Positions 30,501 to 42,303 are shown, counted from the stretch's first letter. The stretch: DNA of 64,000 nucleotides from Haemaphysalis longicornis (GCA_013339765.2 CM023448.1:27232551-27296550), one strand, 5' to 3'. Numbers and translations: made by a program. Notes: generated from the letters alone by a model not told the origin.

Positions 30501-31009
30501 TCGTTGTGATCAGTCGCCCATTTTAGCAGTTAAACATGTTCTTCATATCTTCTCGTCCATTCCTGTCCAGGTGTAGAGCCAAATTTACCCGAAGGCCATA
30601 TACCCATGGCCATGCATGTAGCTAAAGTCTGAGTGATTTTCCAAGGCAGACCGCCGAATTATTCTTTTAACTATGAACCCATTCCAATTGATCCGGGTTT
30701 CTAAAAACACGTCAAAAATATTAGGAACGAAAGTATGAACACAATTTGTGACGTGCCTGAAACGATAACGGCAAGCAAATTTATTTATTGAAAAGTTGGG
30801 TCTGCAGAATAGCATACTTAACCTAAAATACTTAATTTCCGGTGTGGTAGGACAAATTACTCACACTTAACATCTTTAGAGAAATTTCAGGGGCTTTTAT
30901 TTGCATTAATCCTGACACCTTAATAAGAAGCGTAACCTCTAGGGTTTCCAGGGAATAATTTTAAACATAATCACATGCTACCTCCAGCAGTGAAAGCCGC
31001 ATTTCGGTA

Positions 31010-31660
31010 TTATTAATGACACCCTGCACTGAGCAGTTAAAATGTGGTGTCCCACAATGTAGACTTCTTGGTCACCTGCCCTTTAACCTGCACATGAACG
31101 ACGTAGTCAAGATGTTCCATTTAGCACAATTTAATATATACAGCGGTGATATCAGTTTATTTATTACGTTAGCAAATGCTTTTAATTTAATATTTAGCGA
31201 AGGCATCGTTCTCTATGTAAAGGGGCCACCATAAGTAATTAGAACAAATATTTGCCAACATCACAAAATATTTGTCTCAGTGGCTTTATGACAGCCATTA
31301 CTGGTGCACAGGAAGCTTTTTCTATTAGTGATAACTTCTTTGAACGCACACCCATGCAGCCAAGCAGTTTCTGAAACAAATATTTGTTGTCAATTCACGC
31401 TACCATGTTCGAATTAGTTTTCACGGAAACTGCACTTAGAAGCTGGTGCTTTGGTACTTCTTAAGCCAATGACCTAACGAAAACAAGAGCTGTCCTTTTT
31501 GAAACCAGGATATAACATAAATTCTATCCATGATAAATTATTCATAGTTCCCAGATTGAAATGATCCCTACCGGAGAAAGCCTAGGATTAATTTTTGAAC
31601 GAACTTTTTCTAAAACTACCATGTTAACTCAGTCGCGAACAATCGTCTTCCGTGGCTGGT
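31010..31660 (+). pseudogene. Relic of a LINE reverse transcriptase
   Basis: 31,052-31,190 reads CGVPQCRLLGHLPFNLHMND then FNIYSGDISLFIT, the motif B (GVPQG.ILGPLLFN..IND) and motif C (YADD) regions of a CR1/Jockey-type RT, with the catalytic box changed to YSGD. Further along, MIPTGESLGLIFERTFSKTT (31,561) matches the downstream ...LGLIFDR.L.W block. The spacing between blocks is right for an RT, but stops and frame changes lie between them. An old isolated fossil. Confidence 0.68.
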
Positions 31661-32134
31661 TTCGTACAGGTCTTAGTTCCGTTTTTCCTAGGAGAATTAT
31701 GTTGCTGATCTATTATTACCTTTTTTGTCACGCCTATGTTCCTGCCACCTCATTTCGGGACATTCCACTAAATCTAAAATAAACAAAGTATTGTTCCTTC
31801 ATAAAAAAACCGTGCGCTCCAAGGCGAATACAACATATGTAGCCCCACACGGATCCAGTTTTCAAACTGCACAAGATTGTATCAGTGCAATGCATCTACA
31901 ACAATATTTTACTAACACGGCTCTTAGCAGAAAATACACAAAGAAATATTTACTAGACAGAACTCCCCAACATAATTTTAAATATGTGATATTACCATGG
32001 CTGACCAGCTAAAAAATGACGAATTCCACGAGCAATCATACGGCTTCCAATCAAAGAGATACAGGCTACCAACTCCTGTGCACACAATGACATGACGTTC
32101 GGACGAATTGAATAAGAATGCGTGCCTTTAAAAA
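31661..32134. other. Gene-free stretch
   Basis: Nothing recognised: AT-rich, and no repeat structure seen by eye. Confidence 0.5.
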
Positions 32135-32165
32135 AATTACACCATCTCCCCGAAGGGAACTACGT
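32135..32165 (+). repeat. Short dispersed repeat end (ATTACACCATCTCCCCGAAG)
   Basis: Same ~25-base sequence as at 33,241-33,266 (+) and 33,589-33,616 (- orientation). Confidence 0.75.
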
Positions 32166-32444
32166 GGTGATGCAAAGCAGAATTGTTGGCGTCCATTCAG
32201 CTCATCGGACGGCGCAGCGTGTCTCAACCGAAGCAGCAGCCGAAGAAGCGGCCTGCAGACCGGGTTTATTACATAGAGCAGATGGAGTGTAGAGGAGGAG
32301 ATAAGAGAGGAGACGGGCATGCGCGATTCTCGCGAAGCTGGCGTGGAGAAGGGGAGAGGAGGTGCAGCGCGCGCGCTATCGGTAGAATCGGTAGTCTCCG
32401 TCAGCGTTGGTGAGGTAAACGTTGTTGACGTTGGTGCACCGGCT

Positions 32445-32814
32445 GAGAGCAACGTACACGGCCTCGTCTTCGCAGCTGTGCCTTCTTCTCCTTCTTCTTC
32501 TCTAGCGGTTCCCCTACGGGAAGATGACGACGGTGGTTTAACGGGAAGCTATGTCGTGATGGATTCTTCGGTTGGCTGATCCCTAGGGGCATCCTGCTAA
32601 AATCATCATCAGAAGCGCTGCGGAGGGGCGAGAGCAACGTACACGCACTCCTCTTCGCAGCTTTGTCTTCTCCTTCTTCGTCTTCAGCGGTTCCCCTACG
32701 GCAAGATGACGACTGTGGTTGAACGCGAAGCTATCTCGTGAGGGATTCTTTGGTTGGCCAGTCCCTAAGGGCATCCTGCCACAATCATCATCAGAGGCGC
32801 TGCGGACGGGGCAC
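32445..32814 (+). repeat. Two direct repeats of about 185 bp
   Basis: Unit 1 begins GAGAGCAACGTACACGG at 32,445 and unit 2 GAGAGCAACGTACACGC at 32,630. Shared blocks include GCGGTTCCCCTACGG and GGCATCCTGC, plus ATCATCATCAGA. The units differ by scattered substitutions. A further partial unit may extend toward 32,830. No coding meaning found. Confidence 0.82.
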
Positions 32815-32829
32815 GGACGCGGGACACCC

Positions 32830-33111
32830 ACCTGAGCAAGAGACGCTAACATCCTCCCCCAAAGTTTTCAGTTGGTCGTTTCCGTTGACGTTAGCTTCGC
32901 GTGCCTTCGTTGTATCAATAGGTTCTTGATGTAGTCTGAATGAGTCAAGAACATAAGGCGCGTTCCTAGAACTTGCTCCTGACTCGGTTTTGTAGGGCAA
33001 TGGGAAGAGCGCCGCGTACCTCCCGTTGTGGCCAGAGAGTTGTGGGATGGAAACCAGGCGCCGCTATTTTCCTTTTTTATAGTGTAGGGGAGAGGTGCGG
33101 AAAACCGATTG
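32830..33111. other. Non-coding flank of short repeats
   Basis: About 280 bases with no recognised feature, leading into a block whose end resembles 34,142-34,181. Confidence 0.45.
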
Positions 33112-33152
33112 ACGCAGGACATAGCCCAGAGCAAGAGATGCTTTGCATCTAA
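33112..33152 (+). repeat. Repeat terminus with small hairpin, ending CTAA
   Basis: GCAGGACATAGCCCAGAGCA followed by AGATGCTTTGCATCT (6-bp stem, 3-nt loop) and CTAA. It closely matches 34,142-34,181. Confidence 0.6.
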
Positions 33153-33237
33153 TACAGAAAAAGTATCGCTTTTAATAAAGGATCATTAAAAATGTGAAAT
33201 ATCTACAATTTACCTGTGCTTCAAAAAACCAGGACAA

Positions 33238-33617
33238 AAAAATTACACCAATCTCCCCGAAGGGAACCAGGAGTAGGATGTGGAGCGTCATGGGGGTTCC
33301 GTTTACGTTTCCATTATGTTTGTTAGCCAAATTTGGTGGAAATGTAGTGAACCCCATTTATTTTGTGGTTAGAGTTTGTTTGAATGCCCTGTACTCCTGG
33401 TTTACCACTTTTATCTTGTGATTTTATTTTGTTTTATTGCCTTGTACTCCCAGATTGGACCCTATACTAACCTCTGGCTACGGATACAAGCAGTCTTTTG
33501 GCTTTCATGTATGAAATCTTAATAAAGTGAATAAATGAAAAATGAAACGAAAACTAAAACCCCATAATGCTCATATATCCTACTGATGGTTCCCTTCGGG
33601 GAGATGGGTGTAATTTT
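33238..33617. repeat. Foldback: about 75-bp imperfect inverted repeats
   Basis: The left arm from 33,241 (AATTACACCAATCTCCCCG) and the right arm ending at 33,616 pair as an inverted repeat with good similarity over about 75 bases (blocks TCTCCCCGAAGGGAACC and AGTAGGAT). The middle is about 230 bases of T-rich DNA without a gene. Possible MITE-like or foldback element. Confidence 0.72.
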
Positions 33618-33955
33618 CCTTATTGTATGTGTATATACGCGAGTGAGACGAGATTGAAGTGGTATCGAAAGGTCTTTATTTAGGTTTGCCCGTCTTCTTA
33701 CTGTGTGTATGACGGCCTTATGGTCGCTGAAGTGCACAGTCAGTGGATCTCGTAGCAGCGGTTGTATGTAGTCGTCGCCGTTGCAGTTGGTAAAGACGAG
33801 ATCGATACGCGTTCCGTGGATTGTAGTTGGGTGTAATTGCTGTTAGTGTTTGCGCTGATGCTCTCACTTAATTGCGTCAGCACACTCACTGACGGGGCTT
33901 TTGCTTCCATCCTACTTCATCTGAAGAATCACGGAGTCAAGCGCAAGCACAACCG

Positions 33956-33982
33956 GAGTTGTTGTTGTTGTTGTTGTTGCTG
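33956..33982 (+). repeat. (GTT)n microsatellite
   Basis: GTTGTTGTTGTTGTTGTTGC, eight or so units. Confidence 0.92.
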
Positions 33983-34005
33983 TTCCTCTTCTATAGCACG
34001 TACCC

Positions 34006-34181
34006 ACGTGGGGGATTGGCCACGAAACGGTGGTGTGCGGACGCCGGACCACCGCCGACGCTGCGGGACATACCCCGAGTATAAGACGTGGGGGACTGGC
34101 CAAGAAACGGTGGTGTGCGGACGCCAGACCACCACCGACACCGCAGGACATACCCCCGAGCATAAGACGCTCCGCATCTAA
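34006..34181 (+). repeat. Two tandem 80-bp units plus a hairpin terminus
   Basis: Units at 34,006-34,085 and 34,086-34,165, both beginning ACGTGGGGGA.TGGCCA and containing AAACGGTGGTGTGCGGACGC. The array ends in AGACGCTCCGCATCT and CTAA (34,165-34,181), matching the terminus at 33,112-33,152. Confidence 0.85.
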
Positions 34182-36830
34182 AATGGAAAAGCCCATAATA
34201 ACGCCAGAGCTTCAGCGAAAAAGGATAACACAAAAGCGAACAGGTGCAACTGTGACGTACGACATTTCCCCGAAATGAAGAAATGGCTGTAGTGGCACAT
34301 GTTTGCTATAAAAGCGTAAATATAACTATTTGGGGAAAATTTAAAAACAAAAAAACCTACAAGATAATTAGACCACAAGGAACCGACAAAATCACAAATA
34401 CACTCGTCAGCCAGTCCTTCATAAAACAATAATAAACTTGATAATCTTGGAAAAACATCGTAAATAAATTAATAAAATAGGAAACATGAGGAACCAGTTT
34501 AAATCTATACATTTCCCAAACCATGCGTAAACCGCGTAAGCCAAATATTTATACATAGTTTGGCGTACCTAGGGGGAACAAAATTTTGAAAACATTTTTA
34601 CTCCATACTGCCCAAATAAAAATAGTCACTGGCGATAATTCAAGCTCTAAGAGCCCCGAGATTTTGTTTGAATTATCCGCACTTTGAATATCAGAAGCCG
34701 TGACTTATGGGACTGTGGGCATGGTGAGAGGACACATTACAATTAGGCACTCATTTTAATTACTTTTTTTAATTTTGAGGCGTTTTAAACAATAACTGCG
34801 CAGAATAAACAGAAAGCAGATGTGTAAGGTGAACAAGCAGAATTCCGCCCGCGCTACTTTCGTAACCGCTGTGCCATTTTTTGTCTTTTTTTGTTCACAC
34901 GCGACACGCAAATGCGTGATTGTGCCTGTTTCTTTTTCTTTTTTCGACACTGGCCCACGTGGTTTTAATCACTTCGACAACCATAGGCAGTCAATAATGT
35001 TTAGACGTTTTAGAGGCCTGTTCTTTGTTGTGGTTTCTAATTTGCATCCTGAAAATGGTCAATAAGGCTAGAAATTTGAAAAACGTCACGGTATAGCTTA
35101 CTTGGGCTTCGTTTCAAATGTTTGTTTACTAGGACCGCCCGTTTGCTTGAAGTGTTGAGGCTCATATTTTTCATTGTTCGAATTATGATTTTATAAGCAC
35201 GCAAATTTTGAAACAGCTGACAGAAAGCTGAAGGATATTTTCTAATTTGGAGACGCAAAAAGTACAAACGGACCGAGTGATGGAGTTTGACTAAAGCGGC
35301 TTTTAAATACATTCAAAGGATAGCGGGTCAACGAAACATTTGAATTTTGTTTGAAATAACCGAAAATACAAATTACCAGAGCTTTATTTATCGCGAGTCT
35401 ACTGTACATTATATAAACATCTCCACCAAAAAATAAACACTAAAAAACACACCTAAAGAACGTCAGATATACAAAAAAAGCAGAAATACAGCAAAGTCTT
35501 CATTGGGCGGCATGTTTTCAAATATGTTTTCCTAATGGTAGTACCCGATATGGCCCCTGTGGGCTACTGGCTACTGGTGACAACAATAGGTACAACATAT
35601 TTTCAATTATTTGTTAGTTCTCACAAATGGCTAATTCACCCATTCTGGAACTAATGCTTGCTGTCAATACATAGGCAACCAACCAGAGGCGTCTCATTGT
35701 AATTTTAATGTCTGGATATTGTGTTTTACGGCAAATCTCGCGCACCAAATCGCACCAAGCTGGTGTGCTCCAGCGAGTGAGTGAGTGAGTGGAAACCATT
35801 CCAGTGAAACACAGTCCAGTGAGCCACGAGGTGAGCGAGCAGCCTTCGCCCAGGGGGAGAAAAGCGTCTGGACATCCAGATCACTGCCAGTCACCACGTT
35901 CTCCTACGGCTTAGGGGCGCGATTGGGATGGCACAAAAGAAGATTGTGGCTTTCCTTGCACTCTAATAATGTATGACGATTGCATTCAGCGATTGCATTC
36001 GATTGCTTGCATTCAGCAGTAGATGGCGGTGGGAACAGACGATTTAGGCGGACCGGGTGAGGGATAGTATCCCTACCCGTGGGAAGTGTTAGCTACGCAA
36101 ATAGGAATGATGTCTATCGGTCAAAGTAATATGATAAACGTCACGGGCTCTTACGTAAGGCTTCTGGTTTTCTGAAGTGCCAACAGATGGCGAGCGCTAT
36201 GCCAACGCGGGAGAATTCATGTGAATTCCACGTCCAGTGGAACGTATAATAAAGAATTATCGCTTACCTTGTTACCCGTGTTTTAAAACAAAATACTCAA
36301 ACGGATCTTTGGCCTACTCGACGGGCACAATTTGCAAGCTAAAAAAGATTAAACGTATACGGGCTGTGGGTATTGAGTATGTGTAAAACTGACCCTTTTC
36401 CCGAATTCTTGATTACGTCCATTAAGTGGGTGTCATAGAAAAATGTTGTGGAACGATGCTGAAATACCTGGGCCACAAAAAACAGTACAATATCTCTAAT
36501 AACGAACAAAAGAAAAATATATTATCAAAAAATTATTTCCCGGCTTCCAGTCTCTCGGTGGTGTAGCTTTTAAACTTTCAGCAATATCGAGCTCCAACAC
36601 TACCACCACAATGTGCTCAAGAGATCTGAACACATTTTAACCTTCATTTTTGCTAGGCGTAAACATCACCGGTAAGGCCTTTTCCACTCGTGGCTCGTGT
36701 TGTTTGTAAAACCAAATTTGCCCAATTTTCCAGTTGCGCCAGGCCAAATCCCTAGGATTGAATTTTCTGCATTTGTATGAAAAACATATGTTACCAAAAA
36801 CTAATTAGATAAATGATCGCTTAAAGATTT
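34182..36830. other. Gene-free stretch
   Basis: No supported gene over 2.6 kb. The block around 34,470-34,560 (GAAACATGAGGAACC) resembles the ~255-bp repeat family. GAGTGAGTGAGTGAGTGG occurs near 35,775, and near 36,000 there is a short CATTCAGC/GATTGCATTC repetition. Confidence 0.55.
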
Positions 36831-36832
36831 TT

Positions 36833-36843
36833 TCAACAATCTA
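36833..36843 (+). repeat. Target-site duplication, left copy (full-length LINE)
   Basis: TCAACAATCTA, identical to 42,304-42,314. Confidence 0.85.
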
Positions 36844-36861
36844 GAGAGAGAGAGAGAGAAG
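36843..36861 (+). repeat. (AG)n tail of the full-length LINE
   Basis: AGAGAGAGAGAGAGAGAAG; on the element strand this is a (CT)n 3' end instead of poly-A, directly abutting the target duplication. Confidence 0.88.
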
Positions 36862-37091
36862 CTCTTTATTAGAGGAAATCAGAGAGGTCTGCCGGCATGT
36901 TAACGCCGACATGCTACTCTGCGGGGTACGGGAGGAGGGAAAAAGTTGCAATAGGAAGAAATGTGGAAGGGAGAGAAGAAAAAAGAAAATAAAAGAAGTG
37001 AAAAAAAAGGAGGAAGCGTGTGCGTTGGGGACCGTCAGTGCGACGCGTGAAAAGTCTATGGACGGTTGTGAAGTGCAAGGATGGTCTGGTC

Positions 37092-40000
37092 CTATATCAG
37101 CTCAGCGACGCCGATGTCATTGAGGTATTCAAATAATGCGGTTAGCACTTTACGCTGAGAGGAGGGAGATGGCCATGTTCCCAGGAGTGCTTTTAACGTC
37201 AAGGAACTGTGGTTGAGGCACTCGATCTTCTGTGCGAGATTGTTTCTTGCTTGATAGTATGTAGGGCACTCGAGTAAAATATGCTCGACGGTTTCTGGTG
37301 AACCGCAGTTGTCACAATAGGGGTTCGAGGTTAGGCCAAGGCGATAGCGGTAGGTACGTGTTAGCGCCACGTTGAGACGTAAGCGATGGAACAAAGTCTC
37401 TAGCCGACGTGGAAGTCGCTCCGGTAACCTCAGTGCCAAAGTTGGGTCGACATGATGGAGGAATGGGTGCTGGTTTTCCGGGAGAGACCAGAAGGTGCTT
37501 CTTTCCCTGAAAACAAGCTCCTTCGCTAGCCTAGAGGCATCGTGCTTCGTGAAGAAAATGTTCCTCACGTTCCGCAGTTGCAATCCTCTCTTGGCAGCCT
37601 CATCTGCTTTTTCATTGCCTATGATGCCGCAGTGGGCAGGGATCCACTGCAGTATCACGCGGTGTCCGGCGACACAAACTTGATGATTTAAGTAAGAGAC
37701 ATCGGGGGATATATGTTCGTGAATGCTGAAGCAGCTTGCACGTCGAAGAGTTTGCAGTGCCGACTTCGAATCCGTAAAGATTACCCACTGTGCTGGCTGA
37801 TGGCGGAGAATGTAGCGAAGTGCTTGTTTGATGGCATGAAGCTAAGCAGATGTAGATGACGTTGGGCGCTCAAGACGGTATGAGAGTGCTTGGCCGGTGG
37901 ATGAAATGAAGAGCCCAGAAGAACTGCAGTCAGGCGTAGATGATCCATCAGTAAAAATGTGGGTCATACGAGAGTATTGGTCACTTATATGGGCAAGTGT
38001 TAATTGAAGGAGGCATATCTGAGGCATAACTTTTTTTGATGTGAGTCCAGGTATGTTTAATTTTATGCATAGGGGTGATATAGTCCAAGGCGGGAAATTA
38101 GATGGCATGAGTTGTCGTCGTTGGGTAGGTACAGAGAAGTTTATAGAATTTAGAGTTTCTGCGAAGCTCGAAATGTTGTTGCATCGTACAATACCTGCTA
38201 AGAACTTGGATTTTGCGTGCAGGGTATGCCTCAAGTATATTCGAAATGTTTCCTGCATTCTAATAATATCTAAAGGCAAGCAACCAGCCTCTGCGACAGT
38301 GCCAACACTCGATGAGCCCTTAGGAAGGCCGAGGCAGGTACGCAGGCAGTTATTTCTAGCCGCATTGAGTTGCTTTTTGCATGTGAGCGACAGCCGTTGC
38401 AGAACAGGCAGACTGTAGCGCAGCAAGCCGTCTACATATGCTTTGCAGAGAAGCACCATGGATCTGCAGTCTCTGCCCCATCGACATCCAGCAAGGTACC
38501 CAATAACTTGTGCCACCGCAGAGAGACGAGTACGTAATCGCTTGACTTCCGGCGCCCATGATAGATTTCTATCTATGATGATCCCAAGGTATTTTTGGGT
38601 TCGTGCGTATTGTAGACAACGACCGCCAAGGATTAGGGGGTATTGTCTCATCCGCTTGCGGGTGAACGCCATGGCAACGCTTTTCTCGGAAGAAAGGCGG
38701 AGACCCTTGGACGCAAGGTACGAAGACACATTGCTCAAAGCTTTCTGCAGCCGCTGTTGCGTTGTACGACGTGACTTTGCCGCACACCAATTGCAGATGT
38801 CATCCGCATAAAGTGTGACCTTGACGCCGGGAGGGAGCGCACGTTTTAGGTGGATAAGCGTAAGGTTGAATAATAGAGGACTTAACACGGCTCCTTGAGG
38901 CACTCCTTTCTGTATACTGTGATGGGAAGTAGGGCCTTCTGGCGTGCACATGAAAATTTTACGTCCTTTGAGGTAGCTCGCAATACAGGCGTACAGTCTT
39001 CCACCAAGACCAAGGACAGCTAGGGACTCTAGAATTGCAGTGTGCAAAACTGAATCAAACGCTGATTTTATGTAAAGAAATATTACTGTCGGTATGTGTC
39101 CGCTTTGTAGTTCTTCCAGTGAAGCGACGAGAGCGATTATGTTGTCAATAGCGGATCTGTTTTCTCGGAAGCCATTCATTTCAGGTGGGTAAAGGTTTTT
39201 GCTTTCCAAGTACCACGTAATTCTCTTAAATATCATTTTTTCCATGATTTTGCCAATGCAGCTTAGTAAGGCGATAGGCCGGAATGAGTCGAATCTTGTC
39301 GGTTGCTTTCCAGGTTTTAGGATTGCAGTAATTTTAGCGATTTTCCATTCTGTAGGAACACTGCCACAGAGCCAGGTTGAGTTGTAGTATTCCAGAAGGC
39401 GTAGGCGGGAATGGTGAGACAGATGGGAAATCGCTTCGTAAGGTATGTCATCATGACCTGGAGAAGAACGTTTCTTGACATTCGAGATGGCCGTGTCGAG
39501 CTCTCGAATAGAAAACGGAAGATCCATTGCGGCTACAGCGTTTGGTGGCGTTACGTCGGGGACACGCTGAAGGAATAGCGGAGGCATGGATACTGTAGAT
39601 ATGAGCCGACAATACTCCTCAGCGGCTTCTTTTTGTGATATGCCTTCGTGTAACGACAGCGCTTTGAAAGGATACAGTTGCTGGTTATCTGTGCGCATAC
39701 CTTTTATAATGCGCCATATCCTCGATAATGGTTTGTGGACATCTAAGTTTGCGCAAAAATCACGCCACCGTTGCCGGTTTAACTTTTCTAAATAACGCCT
39801 CACGTGCCTTTTCGCTTTGCGAGCCTGCCTCAAGGCCTGTAAGTTTTTGGTGCGTCGCGCCTTACGCTCAGCGCGTCTGCGGATGGCACGCAGCCTTTCA
39901 TATTCTGGATCGGTCTTAATATCTAGGCGCTTCCTCACTACGATCGATGACTCTGCCAGACAATTAACCACAGTTCGTATTATGTCATTGTCGTTAGAGG

Positions 40001-40784
40001 CTGCGGTTATTCCCACGTCAGTGCGGTTTTTGAAGGCTTCCCAATCTGTGCGCTTGACGTAGCTTTGACGTCGACCCACAGCTGCATCTTGATAAGATAT
40101 TAAAATTGGAAAGTGATCACTGCCTCTCGTTTCCAAATCTGTACGCCAAGTAAATTTTTGGATGAAGCTGTTTGACACGAAGGAAAGGTCAATACAGCTG
40201 CTGATGGTTGTATTTTTTATGCAGGTGATGCTGCCGTCATTGCGAGGTTCGATACCGTGATTGATAAGTAGATGAGCAAGCCTTGCTCCACGAGAATTGG
40301 TATGCGCACTTCCCCATATTTCATTGTGGGCGTTGAAATCACCGCATATGATGTGAGGAGGGGGTGTCCCTGCAATTATATTTTCAAGCCTGCGGGCATC
40401 AAATGCAGCTCCTGGTTCCAAGTAGGAAGCAATAAATGTAAATCGCTGAGTCCCGATCATTGTGGTGGCACACACATATTCCTCAGTGTCGTGAGGTTGG
40501 ACCGGTACGCCTGCTGCTTGTACATCTTTCCGAAAACCAATAAACAGCCGACTTACTCCCGTCAGGCGGTGCGAGTGAAGGAAATAATAATTTCTTAGCC
40601 GAAAGTGATCTTCAACGCGGGATTCCGAGATTACGAGGAATGGGAACTGGTAAGTCTGTACAAGTTGACGGAGATCTGCAAGTTTTGAGCGCAGGCCGCG
40701 GGCATTCCATTGGAAGATTGTGCAGTCCTTGAGGTTAGTGTTTAAAGACACCTTTGGAGACGTGATTTGAAATTTGGTCGTCAT
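37092..40784 (-). pseudogene. LINE ORF2: endonuclease, reverse transcriptase, RNase H, Cys/His finger
   Basis: 1,230 codons with one in-frame TAG. Endonuclease: FQWNARGLRSKLADL, ISESRVEDHF, IICGDFNAHNEIWGS and RGSDHFPILIS. RT: FRPIALLSCIGKIMEK, motif A VIFLYIKSAFDSVLH (Tyr codon at 39,074-39,072 where Asp is expected), motif B KGVPQGAVLSPLLFN and motif C TLYADDICNW. RNase H: HIFTDGSSTPD; TAG at 37,844-37,842 in place of the Glu-containing position before LHAIKQAL; then FTDSKSAL and WIPAHCGIIGNEKADEAA. The end finger is CDNCGSPETVEHILLEC. The ATG at 40,784 overlaps the ORF1 stop by 4 bases (ATGA). Confidence 0.92.
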
Positions 40785-42077
40785 TGCTGAACTCCGAAAC
40801 CCCGCTGCAGCACCTTGAAGGAGGACGTCACAAGGGGCTCCAAGGCCAAGATAGCCTCGACTTCAGGGAGAGATTGAGCGGACGGGTTAGCGTGCAGCAG
40901 AGCCTTGAGAGCCGTAAAAAGCATGGGAATGAGAAGACTCACAACATCTGGCTGTGTGGATTGATGTGCCGTCTCGTCGAGGTTCTTCCGATGACGTCGC
41001 TGTGAAGACGAGGCCGTGTCCTTAGTAGCACCTGACAGTTGAGCAGATTTGGGCGGTGTCCGTTCTTGGAGTGCTCCCGAATATGACTTGTTCTGCGGTG
41101 GGCTTTGAAGCGGTACGTCTTTCGATGAGGAAGTCACCGTTGTAAAAACGACCTGTGGGTTCGGCGGAGGTTCACGTCGATTGGTAGTTTTGCCCTGGAT
41201 TTGCTCGACACTGCGAGCGAGAGTAGCAGCCTTTTTCTTCGGGCCAGCTGCATACGACGCGGGATGTGGGCCTCCACAATTCGCACACTGAGGTTGGGTC
41301 AGGGAGGTGCAGTCCTTGTGGGAGTGAGCACCGGAGCATATTTTACAACGTACTGGTCCTCTGCAGTTTTTGGCGATATGACCATGTCGCTGGCATTTAA
41401 AGCATTGCCTTGCTGACCCTGTATATTCTGTCACCGGGAAACTGCAGAAGCCGAGGAACATACGTTCCGGCAGGGGTGAACCGGATTTAAACTCCAGAAT
41501 CACAGATTTTCGGCGAGATTCAGTAACGACGCCGTCGTCATTAGGCCGGTAGGAAACTTGCCTTCGGGCGGATATCACGCCTTGGTCGCGTAGGTAGTTT
41601 CCAAGATCCTCGTCCGTGTACTCCAGAGGAACACCTTCGATAAGAGTGCGGTACCCGAACATCCACGACCATGCCAGCGATAGTAGAGATCTGGAGAAGG
41701 CGGTTCACGGCGGTCAGAGACGATACGGTTACAGTGAGACTGCCGTCCTTGTTCAGTCGATGTGTTAAGACTTTTTCCTGTGCCGCCGCAACGACGTCCG
41801 CAGCCAAGACATTTGGGTTGACTTTCCACAGGGTACATCCAGCTACTGTCGGTTGGAACACGACCGGAATTCCGGCGGTTCGTATCTTCTTGTAAGTGAC
41901 AGGCGTAAACGGTACCTGGTCCATTTCAACGACGTCGCCATCAGGGTCTGCAGTGTCCGCTGGAGGTTGATCTACTGCGCGCTTTTTCGGGGCTGATGGG
42001 TTCTGTGGGTCTATAGGTGTGTCACATGGTACAGCAGAGAGAGACTGGTGCGGAAGGCTCCTGTCGTGGTTCTCCAT
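40781..42077 (-). pseudogene. LINE ORF1: gag-like protein with three zinc knuckles, one frameshift
   Basis: ORF1 proteins of this type bind element RNA. The first ATG in frame is 42,077-42,075 (MENHDRSLPHQS); upstream codons are open to about 42,260 but lack an ATG. The N-terminal half is acidic and proline-rich. The frame changes near 41,660, between GMVVDV and FGYRTLIEGVPLEYTDEDL. The C-terminal part has CFKCQRHGHIAKNC, CKICSGAHSHKDC and CANCGGPHPASYAAG; the last knuckle appears to have lost its final Cys. The frame stops at 40,781. Confidence 0.88.
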
Positions 42078-42303
42078 GATGGCGGCATGGAACGCAGGTG
42101 ATGGCTGCACCCCGCCGTGCCGGAGGGCCCGCTCACTGGTCCCAGCGAGCCGCTTGATGCGGTGGGTCTTCTTCCTGGGGATCGCGGCAATGCTAGGAGG
42201 AGACAGTGCGAAGGAAGGTGACCCAGAAGGGTAAACACAGGCAAAAGAAACGAAGAATTTGGAGACCGGCTACAGCAACCAGCCTTCCAAATCGATCTTC
42301 TTC
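42078..42303 (-). promoter_or_regulatory. 5' leader of the full-length LINE (probable internal promoter region)
   Basis: 226 bases from the target duplication to the first ORF1 ATG. Full-length LINEs usually carry their promoter here. I see no TATA box and name no specific element. Placement is by position only. Confidence 0.4.

Larger units (their letters stand above)
27800..31005. other. Gene-free AT-rich region
   Basis: A-rich on the + strand, with no coding frame longer than about 90 codons and none recognisable. Most of it is taken up by the diverged periodic repeat described separately. Confidence 0.65.
36844..42303 (-). mobile_element. Apparently full-length two-ORF I-group LINE (EN-RT-RNase H)
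   Basis: 5.46 kb on the - strand between perfect 11-bp direct repeats TCAACAATCTA. 5' leader 42,303-42,078, ORF1 42,077-40,781, ORF2 40,784-37,092, 3' UTR 37,091-36,844 with AATAAA (- strand, 36,870-36,865) and a (CT)n tail. Two ORFs, an RNase H domain and the zinc knuckles in ORF1 place it in the I-group (I/R1/LOA-type) of non-LTR elements; the exact clade is not assigned. Few lesions, so it is among the youngest insertions here, yet it carries inactivating changes. Confidence 0.9.
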
